Source: Pseudomonas sp. PICF141 (lineage in GTDB: Bacteria > Pseudomonadota > Gammaproteobacteria > Pseudomonadales > Pseudomonadaceae). From it: a stretch of DNA of 64,000 bases. Location: positions 1-64,000 of the forward strand of contig NZ_MUNM01000066.1 of NCBI RefSeq assembly GCF_002286815.1, given 5' to 3'. The position numbers were made by a program, and so were the translations under genes. The first letter of the stretch is position 1. Each line of letters opens with the position of its first letter. Positions 17,127-26,231 of the stretch are shown in pieces. The notes below the pieces were generated by a model that ran no database searches, was not told where the DNA came from, and saw only the letters and a list, made by a program, of their open reading frames with translations.

Positions 17127-17480
17127 TTATGGCAGCGCGGCGACAACCGACAGCTCGACCAGGATTTGCGGTTCGCACAGCTTCGATTCAACCGTCGCGC
17201 GGGCCGGTGCGACGCCTTTTGGCAGCCACTGGTCCCACACCGAATTCATGCCTGCGAAGTGCGCGTCGATGTCTTTCAGGTAAATCGTCACCGACAGCAA
17301 ACGGCTCTTGTCGGTCCCGGCCAGGTCCAGCAAACGCTCGATGTTGGCGAGGGTTTCACGGGTTTGCTGTTCAATCCCGGCGTTCATGTCATCGCCGACC
17401 TGCCCTGCCAGATACACGGTACTGTTGTGGACCACGATCTGGCTCATGCGCTCATTGGTGAGCTGGCGCTGGATTGACAT
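17127..17480 (-). CDS. RidA family deaminase (dad operon)
   Basis: A 117-residue protein of the YjgF/YER057c/RidA family, whose members hydrolyse reactive enamines and imines to ketoacids. VYLAGQVGDDMNAGIEQQTR and the C-terminal PARATVESKLCEPQILVEL (with the family arginine) support this. Within the dad operon it would remove the imine released when DadA oxidises D-amino acids. The start at 17480 has AAGGAGTCC upstream; it lies inside the 3' end of dadA (29-base overlap), so translation is probably coupled. This subgroup matches P. aeruginosa PA5303. Confidence 0.88.
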   Translation of the reverse strand: MSIQRQLTNERMSQIVVHNSTVYLAGQVGDDMNAGIEQQTRETLANIERLLDLAGTDKSRLLSVTIYLKDIDAHFAGMNSVWDQWLPKGVAPARATVESKLCEPQILVELSVVAALP

Positions 17481-18756
17481 GTTTTGCGGACTCCTTGAGT
17501 TTGTTGCCATAACGGGAAATGTCGAGGCCTTCGGCGCTGATCTGCGGCGTCTTCTTCGCCATCAGGTCAGCCAGCAAACGACCGGAACCACAGGCCATGG
17601 TCCAGCCGAGCGTGCCGTGGCCCGTATTCAGAAACAGGTTTTTGAACGGCGTGGCGCCGACAATCGGCGTGCCGTCCGGAGTAGTCGGACGCAGGCCGGT
17701 CCAGAAACTCGCCTGGGCCAGATCGCCGCCCTGAGGATAAAGGTCGTTGACGATCATCTCCAGGGTTTCGCGCCGACGCGGGTTCAACGACAGGTCAAAA
17801 CCGGCGATTTCCGCCATGCCGCCAACGCGGATGCGGTTGTCGAAACGGGTGATCGCAACCTTGTAGGTCTCATCGAGAATGGTCGACGTCGGGGCCATCG
17901 CCGGGTTGATGATCGGAACGGTCAACGAGTAACCCTTGAGCGGGTATACCGGCGCCCGGATGCCCAGCGGTTTGAGCAATTGTGGCGAGTAGCTGCCCAG
18001 CGCCAGCACGTAGCGGTCGGCGGTTTCCAGCTTGCCGTCGATCCACACGCCGTTGATGCGATCACCGGCGAAGTCGAGGCGCTGGATGTCCTGGCCGAAA
18101 CGGAATTCCACACCCAGTTTTGTGGCCATCTCGGCCAGGCGGGTGGTGAAGATCTGGCAGTCGCCAGTCTGGTCATTCGGCAGACGCAAGGCCCCGGCGA
18201 GAATATCGGTGACACTGGCCAGGGCCGGTTCTACCCGGGCAATGCCGGCGCGGTCGAGCAATTCGAATGGCACGCCGGACTCTTTCAGCACGGCGATGTC
18301 TTTGGCGGCGCCATCAAGCTGGGCCTGGGTGCGGAACAGTTGGGTAGTACCCAGGGTGCGGCCTTCGTAGGCAATGCCGGTTTCGGCGCGCAATTCGTCG
18401 AGGCAGTCGCGGCTGTACTCGGACAGGCGCACCATGCGCTCCTTGTTCACCGCATAACGGCTGGCGGTACAGTTGCGCAGCATCTGCGCCATCCACAGGT
18501 ATTGATTGATGTCGGCAGTGGCCTTGATCGCCAATGGCGCGTGACGCTGCAACAGCCACTTGATGGCTTTGAGCGGCACGCCCGGCGCGGCCCACGGCGA
18601 GGCATAACCCGGCGAAACCTGCCCGGCGTTGGCGAAACTGGTTTCCATGGCCGGCGCTGGTTGACGATCAACAACCGTCACTTCAAAGCCAGCCCGTGCC
18701 AGATAATAGGCACTGGCGGTACCGATGACGCCGCTACCCAAGACCAGAACGCGCAT
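17452..18756 (-). CDS. dadA: D-amino acid dehydrogenase small subunit
   Basis: A 434-residue FAD enzyme on the inner face of the membrane that oxidises D-alanine and other D-amino acids and passes electrons to the respiratory chain. The N-terminal dinucleotide fold VLGSGVIGTASAYYLARAGF and the C-terminal NTGHGTLGWTMACGSG motif are clear. The start at 18756 (MRVLVLG) is chosen because GAGGG sits eight bases upstream and DadA usually begins this way; ATGs at 18762 and 18771 are alternatives. First gene of dadA-ridA-dadX. Confidence 0.96.
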   Translation of the reverse strand: MRVLVLGSGVIGTASAYYLARAGFEVTVVDRQPAPAMETSFANAGQVSPGYASPWAAPGVPLKAIKWLLQRHAPLAIKATADINQYLWMAQMLRNCTASRYAVNKERMVRLSEYSRDCLDELRAETGIAYEGRTLGTTQLFRTQAQLDGAAKDIAVLKESGVPFELLDRAGIARVEPALASVTDILAGALRLPNDQTGDCQIFTTRLAEMATKLGVEFRFGQDIQRLDFAGDRINGVWIDGKLETADRYVLALGSYSPQLLKPLGIRAPVYPLKGYSLTVPIINPAMAPTSTILDETYKVAITRFDNRIRVGGMAEIAGFDLSLNPRRRETLEMIVNDLYPQGGDLAQASFWTGLRPTTPDGTPIVGATPFKNLFLNTGHGTLGWTMACGSGRLLADLMAKKTPQISAEGLDISRYGNKLKESAKHVNPAPAHQ

Positions 18757-18912
18757 TTTCATATCCCTCATCGCGGCTTACCGCTGACGTTTGTTGTGCA
18801 GACCGAAGATGTGGGCAGTTTAAAAAAGATTAGCCAGTGCTTTTCACTATATAAGTGCCTATATTTGGCGACAATTCTCGGCAAAAACCCTTTTCACGGA
18901 GGCGCATCCCCT
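18757..18912. promoter_or_regulatory. Divergent dadA/lrp control region
   Basis: This 156-base gap holds the promoters of dadA and lrp. It is AT-rich in the middle (around 18830-18870, with TATATAAG and TATATTTGG), as expected for Lrp binding. Lrp is known to activate dadA in Pseudomonas in response to alanine. Individual boxes cannot be assigned with confidence. Confidence 0.5.
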
Positions 18913-19401
18913 ATGCGGACCAACACTCAGACCAAACGTGAGCTGGACAAGATCGACCGCAACATCCTGCGGATCCTGCAAGCGGACGGGCGTATCTCCT
19001 TCACCGAGCTGGGGGAAAAGGTCGGCCTCTCTACGACGCCCTGCACCGAGCGGGTACGGCGACTGGAGCGCGAAGGGATCATCATGGGCTACAACGCCCG
19101 CCTGAATCCGCAGCACCTGAAGGGTAGCCTGCTGGTGTTCGTGGAGATCAGCCTTGACTACAAATCCGGCGATACTTTCGAAGAGTTCCGACGCGCGGTG
19201 CTGAAACTGCCCCACGTGCTGGAATGCCATTTGGTGTCAGGGGATTTCGATTACCTGGTGAAAGCGCGGATTTCCGAGATGGCTTCCTACCGCAAACTGC
19301 TGGGCGACATCCTGCTCAAACTGCCGCATGTGCGCGAATCCAAGAGCTATATCGTGATGGAAGAAGTGAAAGAGAGCCTGAATCTGCCGATTCCGGATTG
19401 A
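18913..19401 (+). CDS. lrp: Leucine-responsive regulator Lrp
   Basis: A 162-residue Lrp/AsnC regulator. The N-terminal winged helix (LDKIDRNILRILQADGRISF, TELGEKVGLSTTPCTERVRR) is followed by the C-terminal RAM ligand domain (HVLECHLVSGDFDYLVKARI). GGAGG lies ten bases before the ATG; longer in-frame readings upstream overlap dadA and are not real. Divergent from the dad operon, which is its expected target. Confidence 0.95.
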   Translation: MRTNTQTKRELDKIDRNILRILQADGRISFTELGEKVGLSTTPCTERVRRLEREGIIMGYNARLNPQHLKGSLLVFVEISLDYKSGDTFEEFRRAVLKLPHVLECHLVSGDFDYLVKARISEMASYRKLLGDILLKLPHVRESKSYIVMEEVKESLNLPIPD

Positions 19402-19420
19402 GCCTGCACCGATCAGAGCC

Positions 19421-19470
19421 GAACGCAGAGCGTCCGATGAGGCATTCCCACGCAGAGCGTGGGAACGATC
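19421..19470. repeat. Short extragenic repeat with GCGTGGGAA hairpin
   Basis: CGCAGAGCGT occurs twice, and TTCCCACGC/GCGTGGGAA form a 9-bp hairpin with a 3-base loop. It lies between the convergent lrp and YkgJ genes and may act as a terminator. A related element occurs near 54002-54055. Confidence 0.6.
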
Positions 19471-19822
19471 AAACCAACACCTGTCGGGTAGAAGCCATGT
19501 ACTCATGAATCTGCTTCTCGACCCGCGGATGGATCAGCTCCACCGGCCGCCGGCCATTGGGGCATGGCAATGTCTGGGTGGTACCGAACAGCCGACAGAT
19601 CAGCGGTCGTTCGTCATACACCGTGCAGCCGTTGGGGCCCAGGTGGACGCAGTTGAGTTCATCCATCGCCGCATCCTGCTCGGCCCGGGTCTTGCGCGGC
19701 AGGCGGGACATTTCTTCGGGCGAGGTGGTCACCGGCCCACAGCAGTCATGGCAGCCGGGCACGCACTCGAAAGAGGGAATCTGTTGGCGCAGCGTGCGAA
19801 TTTTCTGACTGTTGCAACTCAT
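19469..19822 (-). CDS. YkgJ family cysteine cluster protein
   Basis: A 117-residue small protein with the cysteine pattern of the YkgJ/UPF0153 family, thought to bind zinc or an Fe-S cluster: FECVPGCHDCCGPV, then CVHLGPNGC, LICRLFGTTQTLPCP. The biochemical role is unknown. The ribosome site before the ATG is weak. Convergent with lrp and divergent from the oxidoreductase gene at 19970. Confidence 0.8.
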   Translation of the reverse strand: MSCNSQKIRTLRQQIPSFECVPGCHDCCGPVTTSPEEMSRLPRKTRAEQDAAMDELNCVHLGPNGCTVYDERPLICRLFGTTQTLPCPNGRRPVELIHPRVEKQIHEYMASTRQVLV

Positions 19823-19969
19823 CGAAGCGGTGACCGAATACGAAATAGACCAGGATTCTGACGCAAAAGCCCCGATCCAGACAGCACCAACCGACCGGTG
19901 TTGCCCGCGTCCGAAGCGCCGGCTTATGCTCCGTCAACTTTTTCAAACACATGCCCCAGGATGACGCAC

Positions 19970-21283
19970 ATGAACGCCCCCGTTCAGCAACCTGCCTTAC
20001 GCCATCAACACGCGGCTTCCTATTACGCCGCCAGCAGCCTGCCGCAGCCCGAGCTTGCGGTACTCGAAGGTGAGCGGGTTGCAGACGTGTGCGTGGTGGG
20101 CGGCGGGTTCTCCGGGCTGAACACAGCGATTGAATTGGCCGAACGCGGGTTCAGCGTGGTGCTGCTGGAAGCGCACAAGATCGGTTGGGGCGCCAGCGGA
20201 CGCAATGGCGGGCAGTTGATTCGAGGCGTCGGGCATGGCCTCGATCAGTTCGCCAACGTGATCGGCGTCGACGGTGTGCGTCAGATGAAACTGATGGGTC
20301 TGGAAGCGGTGGAAATCGTCCGACAGCGGATCGAGCGCTTTCAGATCCCTTGCGACCTGACCTGGGGCTACTGCGACCTCGCCAACAAGCCTCAAGACCT
20401 GGAAGGTTTCGCCGAAGACGCCAGCGAGCTGCACAGCCTCGGTTACCGTTACGCAACCCGTCTGCTGCAAGCTCACGAAATGCACAGTGTGGTGGGGTCC
20501 GATCGCTACGTCGGCGGTTTGATCGACATGGGCTCCGGGCATCTGCACCCTTTGAACCTGGCACTGGGCGAAGCGGTCGCCGCCGGGCAATTGGGTGTGA
20601 AGCTGTTCGAACAATCGGCGGTGACCCGCATCGATTACGGCCCCGAGGTCAAGATCCATACCGCCCGAGGCACGGTTCGCGCGAAGACCCTGGTGCTGGG
20701 TTGCAACGCCTACCTCAACGATCTGAACCCGCAACTCGGTGGCAAGGTGCTGCCCGCCGGCAGCTACATCATCGCCACCGAACCCTTGAGTGCGGAACAG
20801 GCTCACGCCTTGTTACCGCAAAACATGGCGGTCTGCGATCAACGGGTGGCGCTGGACTATTACCGACTCTCGGCGGATCGACGCTTGCTGTTCGGCGGCG
20901 CCTGCCATTATTCAGGGCGCGACCCGAAAGACATCGCCGCGTACATGCGACCGAAGATGCTGGCGGTATTTCCGCAACTGGCCGGGGTGAACATCGACTA
21001 TCAATGGGGCGGGATGATCGGCATCGGCGCCAATCGCCTGCCGCAGATCGGCCGGCTCAAGGAGCAGCCGAATGTGTATTACGCCCAGGCCTATTCCGGT
21101 CATGGGTTGAATGCCACGCATCTGGCGGGCAAGTTGTTGGCGGAAGCCATCAGCGGTCAGCACAGTGGAGGGTTCGATATGTTCGCCAAAGTGCCGCATA
21201 TCACCTTCCCGGGCGGCAAGCATTTGCGTTCGCCGTTGTTGGCGTTGGGGATGTTGTGGCATCGGATGAAGGAGTTGGTCTGA
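19970..21283 (+). CDS. FAD-dependent oxidase, PauB/PuuB-like (gamma-glutamylpolyamine oxidase)
   Basis: A 437-residue DAO-fold flavoenzyme. The FAD site CVVGGGFSGLNTAIELAERG and the C-terminal YYAQAYSGHGLNATHLAGKL motif are typical of gamma-glutamylputrescine oxidases. These enzymes oxidise a gamma-glutamylated polyamine to an aldehyde, which PauC-type dehydrogenases then oxidise. The position between lrp and the aldehyde dehydrogenase gene matches P. aeruginosa PA5309 (pauB4). ATGs at 19961 and 19970 are both possible; the second has AGGA at better spacing. PauR, encoded at 15278, is the likely regulator. Confidence 0.85.
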   Translation: MNAPVQQPALRHQHAASYYAASSLPQPELAVLEGERVADVCVVGGGFSGLNTAIELAERGFSVVLLEAHKIGWGASGRNGGQLIRGVGHGLDQFANVIGVDGVRQMKLMGLEAVEIVRQRIERFQIPCDLTWGYCDLANKPQDLEGFAEDASELHSLGYRYATRLLQAHEMHSVVGSDRYVGGLIDMGSGHLHPLNLALGEAVAAGQLGVKLFEQSAVTRIDYGPEVKIHTARGTVRAKTLVLGCNAYLNDLNPQLGGKVLPAGSYIIATEPLSAEQAHALLPQNMAVCDQRVALDYYRLSADRRLLFGGACHYSGRDPKDIAAYMRPKMLAVFPQLAGVNIDYQWGGMIGIGANRLPQIGRLKEQPNVYYAQAYSGHGLNATHLAGKLLAEAISGQHSGGFDMFAKVPHITFPGGKHLRSPLLALGMLWHRMKELV

Positions 21284-21310
21284 AAGATTTTCGGCGTCTG
21301 TGTCGACGCC

Positions 21311-21377
21311 TTCGCGGGCAAGCCTCGCTCCTACAGAGTCATGCGCGAACCTTGTAGGAGCGAGGCTTGCCCGCGAA
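21311..21377. repeat. REP pair (GAGCGAGGCTTGCCCGCGAA type)
   Basis: Two inverted arms with the TTCGCGGGCAAGCCTCGCTC sequence first, about 25 bases apart. It lies between the convergent oxidase and DUF1127 genes. Confidence 0.85.
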
Positions 21378-21401
21378 TGGATCTATAGACCGCCGCGATA
21401 T

Positions 21402-21647
21402 TCAGATCTGCCAAAAAGGTTTAAGCCCCTCCTCCCGCGCCTGCTCCCGGCTCAATCCGACATCTCTGAGCTGCTCCGGCGTCAGCGTCAGCAACGCCTT
21501 GCGCGTGTGCAAACGATGCCAGAACAGGCCCCACCGACCCAGGCCGGACGGCGCGTTGCGCGTGACCGCCTCGCGTGCGCCGTTTTTTTGCCCTGCCGCC
21601 AGTTCCTGACTGTGTAACGTCAGCCGCACATCGCTCAAGCCGTTCAT
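21402..21647 (-). CDS. DUF1127 domain-containing small protein
   Basis: An 81-residue protein with the C-terminal DUF1127 (YjiS-like) motif: WHRLHTRKALLTLTPEQLRD followed by VGLSREQAREEGLKPFW. Small DUF1127 proteins are linked in some bacteria to RNA binding and nutrient or phosphate responses; the role here is unknown. I prefer the ATG at 21647 because AGGAG is eight bases upstream; the ATG at 21653 would be only two bases from it. Divergent from the MocR regulator gene. Confidence 0.82.
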   Translation of the reverse strand: MNGLSDVRLTLHSQELAAGQKNGAREAVTRNAPSGLGRWGLFWHRLHTRKALLTLTPEQLRDVGLSREQAREEGLKPFWQI

Positions 21648-21826
21648 TTTCATTGCTCCTGTTTACTTGGGTAGCCAGAGCTTTCATGATGCGCGGGCGG
21701 CGAAAAGCATTACAGATTCAACGGTAGTGTATTAACTCCATACAGATTTTCCGTTTCAGCGTCTGAATCACACATTTTTGCCCCATCTGTACTGGTTAAC
21801 CGAATCACCCACACCGAGACTGCGCC

Positions 21827-23248
21827 ATGACCCTTTACGTCAACCTCGCCGAATTGCTCGGTACGCGTATCGAACAGGGCTTCTATCGCCCCGGCGACCG
21901 GTTGCCCTCGGTGCGAGCGCTGAGTGTCGAACACGGGGTCAGCCTGAGCACGGTGCAGCAGGCCTATCGAATGCTGGAAGATATCGGTCTGGCGATGCCC
22001 AAACCCAAGTCCGGTTATTTCGTACCGGTGAGTCGCGAGCTGCCGGAGCTGCCAGCGGTTGGCCGGCCGGCCCAACGGCCGGTGGATATCTCGCAGTGGG
22101 ATCAAGTGCTGGAATTGATCCGCGCCGTACCGCGCAAGGACGTCGTGCAACTGGGTCGCGGCATGCCGGACATCACTACGCCGACCATGAAACCGCTGCT
22201 GCGCAGCCTGGCGCGAATCAGCCGTCGGCAGGACATGCCAGGTCTGTATTACGACAACATCTACGGCACCCTTGAATTACGCGAGCAGATCGCTCGCCTG
22301 ATGCTCGACTCCGGCTGCCAGTTGAGCGCCAACGATCTGGTGATCACGACCGGTTGCCACGAAGCGCTGTCCACCAGCATCCGTGCCATTTGCGAGCCGG
22401 GTGATATCGTCGCCGTGGATTCGCCGAGCTTTCACGGCGCCATGCAGACACTCAAAGGCCTGGGCATGAAAGCCCTGGAAATCCCCACCGACCCGCTCAC
22501 CGGCATCAGCCTCGATGCGTTGGAACTGGCGTTGGAGCAATGGCCGATCAAAGCCATACAGTTGACCCCCAACTGCAACAACCCATTGGGCTACATCATG
22601 CCGGAGGCGCGCAAGCGTGCGCTGTTGACGCTCGCGCAGCGTTTCGACGTAGCGATTATCGAGGACGATGTGTATGGCGAACTGGCCTACACCTACCCTC
22701 GCCCACGCACGATCAAATCCTTCGACGAAGACGGCCGCGTCCTGCTCTGCAGTTCCTTTTCCAAGACCTTGGCACCTGGCCTGCGCATTGGTTGGGTTGC
22801 ACCGGGCCGATATCTGGAACGGGTGCTGCACATGAAGTACATCAGCACCGGGTCCACCGCGCCGCAACCGCAGATTGCGATTGCCGAGTTCCTCAAGGCC
22901 GGGCATTTCGAACCGCATTTACGGCGGATGCGCACGCAATACCAGCGCAACCGCGACGCGATGATCGACTGGGTGACCCGCTATTTCCCCGCTGGTACCC
23001 GGGCCAGCCGTCCGCAAGGCAGCTTCATGCTGTGGGTCGAATTGCCGGAGGGCTTCGACACCCTGAAACTCAATCGGGCACTGCATGATCAAGGCGTGCA
23101 GATTGCGGTCGGCAGTATCTTTTCCGCCTCGGGCAAATACCGCAATTGTCTGCGGATGAACTACGCTGCCAAAACAACTCCGCAGATCGAAGAAGCCGTG
23201 CGCAAGGTCGGAGCGACAGCCATCAAACTCTTGGCGCAAACCCACTGA
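21827..23248 (+). CDS. MocR-type GntR/aminotransferase-fold transcriptional regulator
   Basis: A 473-residue regulator joining an N-terminal GntR winged helix (GDRLPSVRALSVEHGVSLST, about residues 24-43) to a fold-type I aminotransferase domain. The PLP-binding lysine lies in CSSFSKTLAPGLRIGW, and TPNCNNPLGYIMP carries the PLP-contact asparagine region. MocR regulators sense amino acid- or vitamin B6-related effectors through PLP and usually control nearby or divergent genes. The divergent neighbour here is the DUF1127 gene. Effector unknown. Confidence 0.9.
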   Translation: MTLYVNLAELLGTRIEQGFYRPGDRLPSVRALSVEHGVSLSTVQQAYRMLEDIGLAMPKPKSGYFVPVSRELPELPAVGRPAQRPVDISQWDQVLELIRAVPRKDVVQLGRGMPDITTPTMKPLLRSLARISRRQDMPGLYYDNIYGTLELREQIARLMLDSGCQLSANDLVITTGCHEALSTSIRAICEPGDIVAVDSPSFHGAMQTLKGLGMKALEIPTDPLTGISLDALELALEQWPIKAIQLTPNCNNPLGYIMPEARKRALLTLAQRFDVAIIEDDVYGELAYTYPRPRTIKSFDEDGRVLLCSSFSKTLAPGLRIGWVAPGRYLERVLHMKYISTGSTAPQPQIAIAEFLKAGHFEPHLRRMRTQYQRNRDAMIDWVTRYFPAGTRASRPQGSFMLWVELPEGFDTLKLNRALHDQGVQIAVGSIFSASGKYRNCLRMNYAAKTTPQIEEAVRKVGATAIKLLAQTH

Positions 23249-23304
23249 CCTTTCTTCGGGATGCGGCGTCCATATGCTAACCGCCACCATCCGGAATACG
23301 CTCC

Positions 23305-24885
23305 GTGAGAATCAGACAGCCCCTGCTTGCTCTTCTGTTACTCGCCTCGCTCCTCGGTGGTTGTACAACACTCAATGTCCCCCGCGAACCAAGTCAGGCC
23401 CTCCCCGCGACCGATTCGGCGTTCGGCCGCTCGATCCAGGCCCAGGCAGCTCCCTACAAGGGCCAATCGGGCTTTCGCTTGCTCTCCGATAGCGCCGAGG
23501 CCTTCACCGCCCGCGCCGAGCTTATTCGCATGGCTCAAAGCAGCCTCGATCTGCAGTACTACATCGTCAATGACGGCATCAGTACACGAATACTGGTGAG
23601 CGAATTGCTCAAGGCCGCCGACCGCGGCGTGCGAGTGCGGATTCTGCTCGACGACACCACCAGCGATGGCCTGGACCGAATCATCGCGACCCTCGCCGCA
23701 CACCCGAAGATTCAGATCCGCGTGTTCAACCCGCTGCACCTGGGCCGCAGCACCGGCGTTACGCGAGCCATGGGCCGGTTCTTAAACCTGTCGCAGCAAC
23801 ACCGGCGCATGCACAACAAACTGTGGGTGGCGGACAACAGCGCAGCGATCGTTGGCGGGCGTAACCTGGGGGACGAGTATTTCGATGCCGAGCCTAACCT
23901 CAATTTCACCGACATCGACATGCTCAGTGTCGGCCCGGTTGCAGAGCAGTTGGGACACAGCTTCGACCAATACTGGAACAGCGCCCTGAGCAAGCCGATC
24001 GAGCAGTTCCTTTCGACCAGGCCGACAGCCAGGGATCTGAGAAATACCCGGACCCGACTGGACGAATCCCTGGAGGAAACACGCAAACAGGATCACGCGC
24101 TTTATCAGCAATTGATGGCCTATACCACTCAGCCGCGTCTGGATGCCTGGCGTCGGGAGCTGATCTGGGCCTGGAACCAGGCATTGTGGGACGCACCAAG
24201 CAAGGTGCTGTCCGACGGCGAACCTGACCCGCACTTGTTGTTGACCACCCAGTTGGCGCCCGAGCTCAATGGGGTCAGCAAAGAGCTGATCATGGTCTCG
24301 GCCTACCTCGTACCCGGCCAACCGGGGCTGGTTTACCTGACCGATCGCGCCGATGCCGGCGTATCGATCAGTGTGCTGACCAACTCGCTGGAAGCCACCG
24401 ACGTACCGGCCGCGCACGGTGGTTACGCACCTTATCGCAAAGCCTTGCTGGAGCATGGCGTGCAGCTGTTCGAATTACGCCGTCAGCCCGGCGACAATGG
24501 AGACAACGGCGGTAGCGGACCGAGCCTGTTTCACAGTGGCAGCAGCTCCTACCGCTCCGACTCCAGCCTGCACAGCAAGGCGATGATTTTCGACCGACAG
24601 AAAGCCTTTATCGGCTCGTTCAATTTCGACCCGCGCTCGGTACTTTGGAACACCGAAGTCGGGGTCCTGGTAGACAACCCGCAGCTCGCCGGGCGGGTGC
24701 GGGAACTGGCACTGGAGGGCATGGCACCCGCCCTCAGCTATCAAGCCCGGCTGGAAAAGGGGCAGATCGTCTGGGTCACCGAAGATGACGGCAAGCAGCG
24801 CACATTGACCAAAGAACCGGGGGGTTGGTGGCGACACTTCAATTCATGGCTCAGCAGCATGGTTGGCCTGGAGCGGATGTTGTAG
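23305..24885 (+). CDS. Phospholipase D family lipoprotein
   Basis: A 526-residue predicted lipoprotein: a hydrophobic signal ends in the lipobox LLGGC, so it should be anchored in the envelope. Two HKD motifs mark the phospholipase D superfamily (HNKLWVADNSAAIVGGRN and HSKAMIFDRQKAFIGSFN). Envelope proteins of this type are often cardiolipin-synthase-like or of unknown phosphodiesterase activity. The start is GTG at 23305 with a modest GGAA upstream. Convergent with the MFS gene, 18 bases apart. Confidence 0.85.
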   Translation: MRIRQPLLALLLLASLLGGCTTLNVPREPSQALPATDSAFGRSIQAQAAPYKGQSGFRLLSDSAEAFTARAELIRMAQSSLDLQYYIVNDGISTRILVSELLKAADRGVRVRILLDDTTSDGLDRIIATLAAHPKIQIRVFNPLHLGRSTGVTRAMGRFLNLSQQHRRMHNKLWVADNSAAIVGGRNLGDEYFDAEPNLNFTDIDMLSVGPVAEQLGHSFDQYWNSALSKPIEQFLSTRPTARDLRNTRTRLDESLEETRKQDHALYQQLMAYTTQPRLDAWRRELIWAWNQALWDAPSKVLSDGEPDPHLLLTTQLAPELNGVSKELIMVSAYLVPGQPGLVYLTDRADAGVSISVLTNSLEATDVPAAHGGYAPYRKALLEHGVQLFELRRQPGDNGDNGGSGPSLFHSGSSSYRSDSSLHSKAMIFDRQKAFIGSFNFDPRSVLWNTEVGVLVDNPQLAGRVRELALEGMAPALSYQARLEKGQIVWVTEDDGKQRTLTKEPGGWWRHFNSWLSSMVGLERML

Positions 24886-24903
24886 AGCGACTTTGCGCAG
24901 CGT

Positions 24904-26049
24904 TCAGGCCGATTCGGCAACCACACCAAACGCCCCTTGCCGCGAGACCAGAATCACCAGCCCCAACGCGCCCGCCGCCATTAGCAACGGCAAGGCATGC
25001 CCGCTGATCCACTGACTCCCGGCACCGGCCGCCAAGGGCCCGATCAGGCAACCAATTCCCCATAGCTGTGCGATATGAGCATTGGCGCGCACCAAGGCAT
25101 CGTCGCGATAACGCTCGCCAATCAAAATCAGCGACAAGGTGAACAAACCGCCGGCACTGGCGCCAAACAATACCCATAGCGGCCAGATCAGTAGCGTGTC
25201 GATCAATAGTGGAATGGCCAGGCTCGACAGCAGCAAAAGCAGCGCACAACCGGTGAACAACATACGCCGTGACAAGCGATCGGCCAGCGCGCCAATCGGC
25301 AATTGCAACAAGGCATCCCCCACCACCACTGTGCTGACCATGGCCAAGGCGATTTCCGTGGTGAAGCCCTGACGCAGGCAATAGACCGGCAACAAGGTCA
25401 AGATCATCGCTTCGAACGCTGCGAACAGCGACACCGCCCAGGCAATCGCCGGCAAGCCGCGGCAGAACGCCAACAGGTTACCCAAGGTCACGCTGCAGGC
25501 TTCGCTGGTGGGGGCGCCGCTGCGGCCCCACAACAGGAGCGGTGATGTCATCAGCAAACCGACGCCGACCCAAAAACCATAATCATGCTCGGTGCCCAGC
25601 GCCCCCAACAGTAACGGCCCGGCCAGTTGGCTCAACGCGTAACTGCTGCCATACAACGCCACCAGTCGACCGCGCCATTGCTCGACCACCAGTTGGTTGA
25701 TCCAGCTTTCACCGAGGATGAAGACAAGCGTCAGGATCACCCCGATCATCAACCGCAACACCAGCCAGACCGGGTAGCTTGGCCACACGGCCAATAACCC
25801 GATGGACACCGCTCCGGCCCACAGGCACAGGCACATCAGATTGGCGGTGCCAAGACGGGCCGCAAGGTGGCTGGAGATCTTCGCTCCCAGCAGTACGCCA
25901 ATGGCCGGCATCGCTGCCATCACGCCGATCGCAAACGAGCCGTAACCCCAGCCTTCCAGACGCAGCGACACCAACGGCATGCTGACACCCAAGGCCAGGC
26001 CGACACTCAAGACAGACGCCAAAACGGCGAAATACGTCGCCCAACGCAT
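24904..26049 (-). CDS. MFS transporter (YcaD-like)
   Basis: A 381-residue inner-membrane carrier with about twelve hydrophobic segments. The first cytoplasmic-loop region carries GAKISSHLAARLG, in the place of the MFS motif A, and GALADRLSRRMLF is its counterpart in the second half. It resembles the YcaD subgroup; the substrate is unknown. AGGAGCGTGGAAC precedes the ATG at 26049, which is preferred over in-frame readings running into the REP pair upstream. Confidence 0.85.
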   Translation of the reverse strand: MRWATYFAVLASVLSVGLALGVSMPLVSLRLEGWGYGSFAIGVMAAMPAIGVLLGAKISSHLAARLGTANLMCLCLWAGAVSIGLLAVWPSYPVWLVLRLMIGVILTLVFILGESWINQLVVEQWRGRLVALYGSSYALSQLAGPLLLGALGTEHDYGFWVGVGLLMTSPLLLWGRSGAPTSEACSVTLGNLLAFCRGLPAIAWAVSLFAAFEAMILTLLPVYCLRQGFTTEIALAMVSTVVVGDALLQLPIGALADRLSRRMLFTGCALLLLLSSLAIPLLIDTLLIWPLWVLFGASAGGLFTLSLILIGERYRDDALVRANAHIAQLWGIGCLIGPLAAGAGSQWISGHALPLLMAAGALGLVILVSRQGAFGVVAESA

Positions 26050-26091
26050 GTTCCACGCTCCTGTGGATATTCTTATGTACAGCGCAAAAAA

Positions 26092-26181
26092 CTGTGGGAG
26101 CGGGCTTGCCCGCGATGGCGTCTTAACATTCAACATAGAGGTTGGCTGTCAGCGCTATCGCGGGCAAGCCCGCTCCCACAG
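26092..26181. repeat. REP pair (GGGAGCGGGCTTGCCCGCGAT type)
   Basis: Inverted arms ACTGTGGGAGCGGGCTTGCC and complement, separated by about 45 bases, between the aldehyde dehydrogenase and MFS genes (both minus strand). Confidence 0.85.
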
Positions 26182-26231
26182 GGGATCGCGTCGTTCAGGC
26201 GCCCGATTTATTCGCGGGCTCCCTAACGGGC

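Noticed and set aside
17308..18912. Extension of the lrp frame upstream
   Set aside because: It is antisense to dadA; Lrp length and ribosome site fix the start at 18913.
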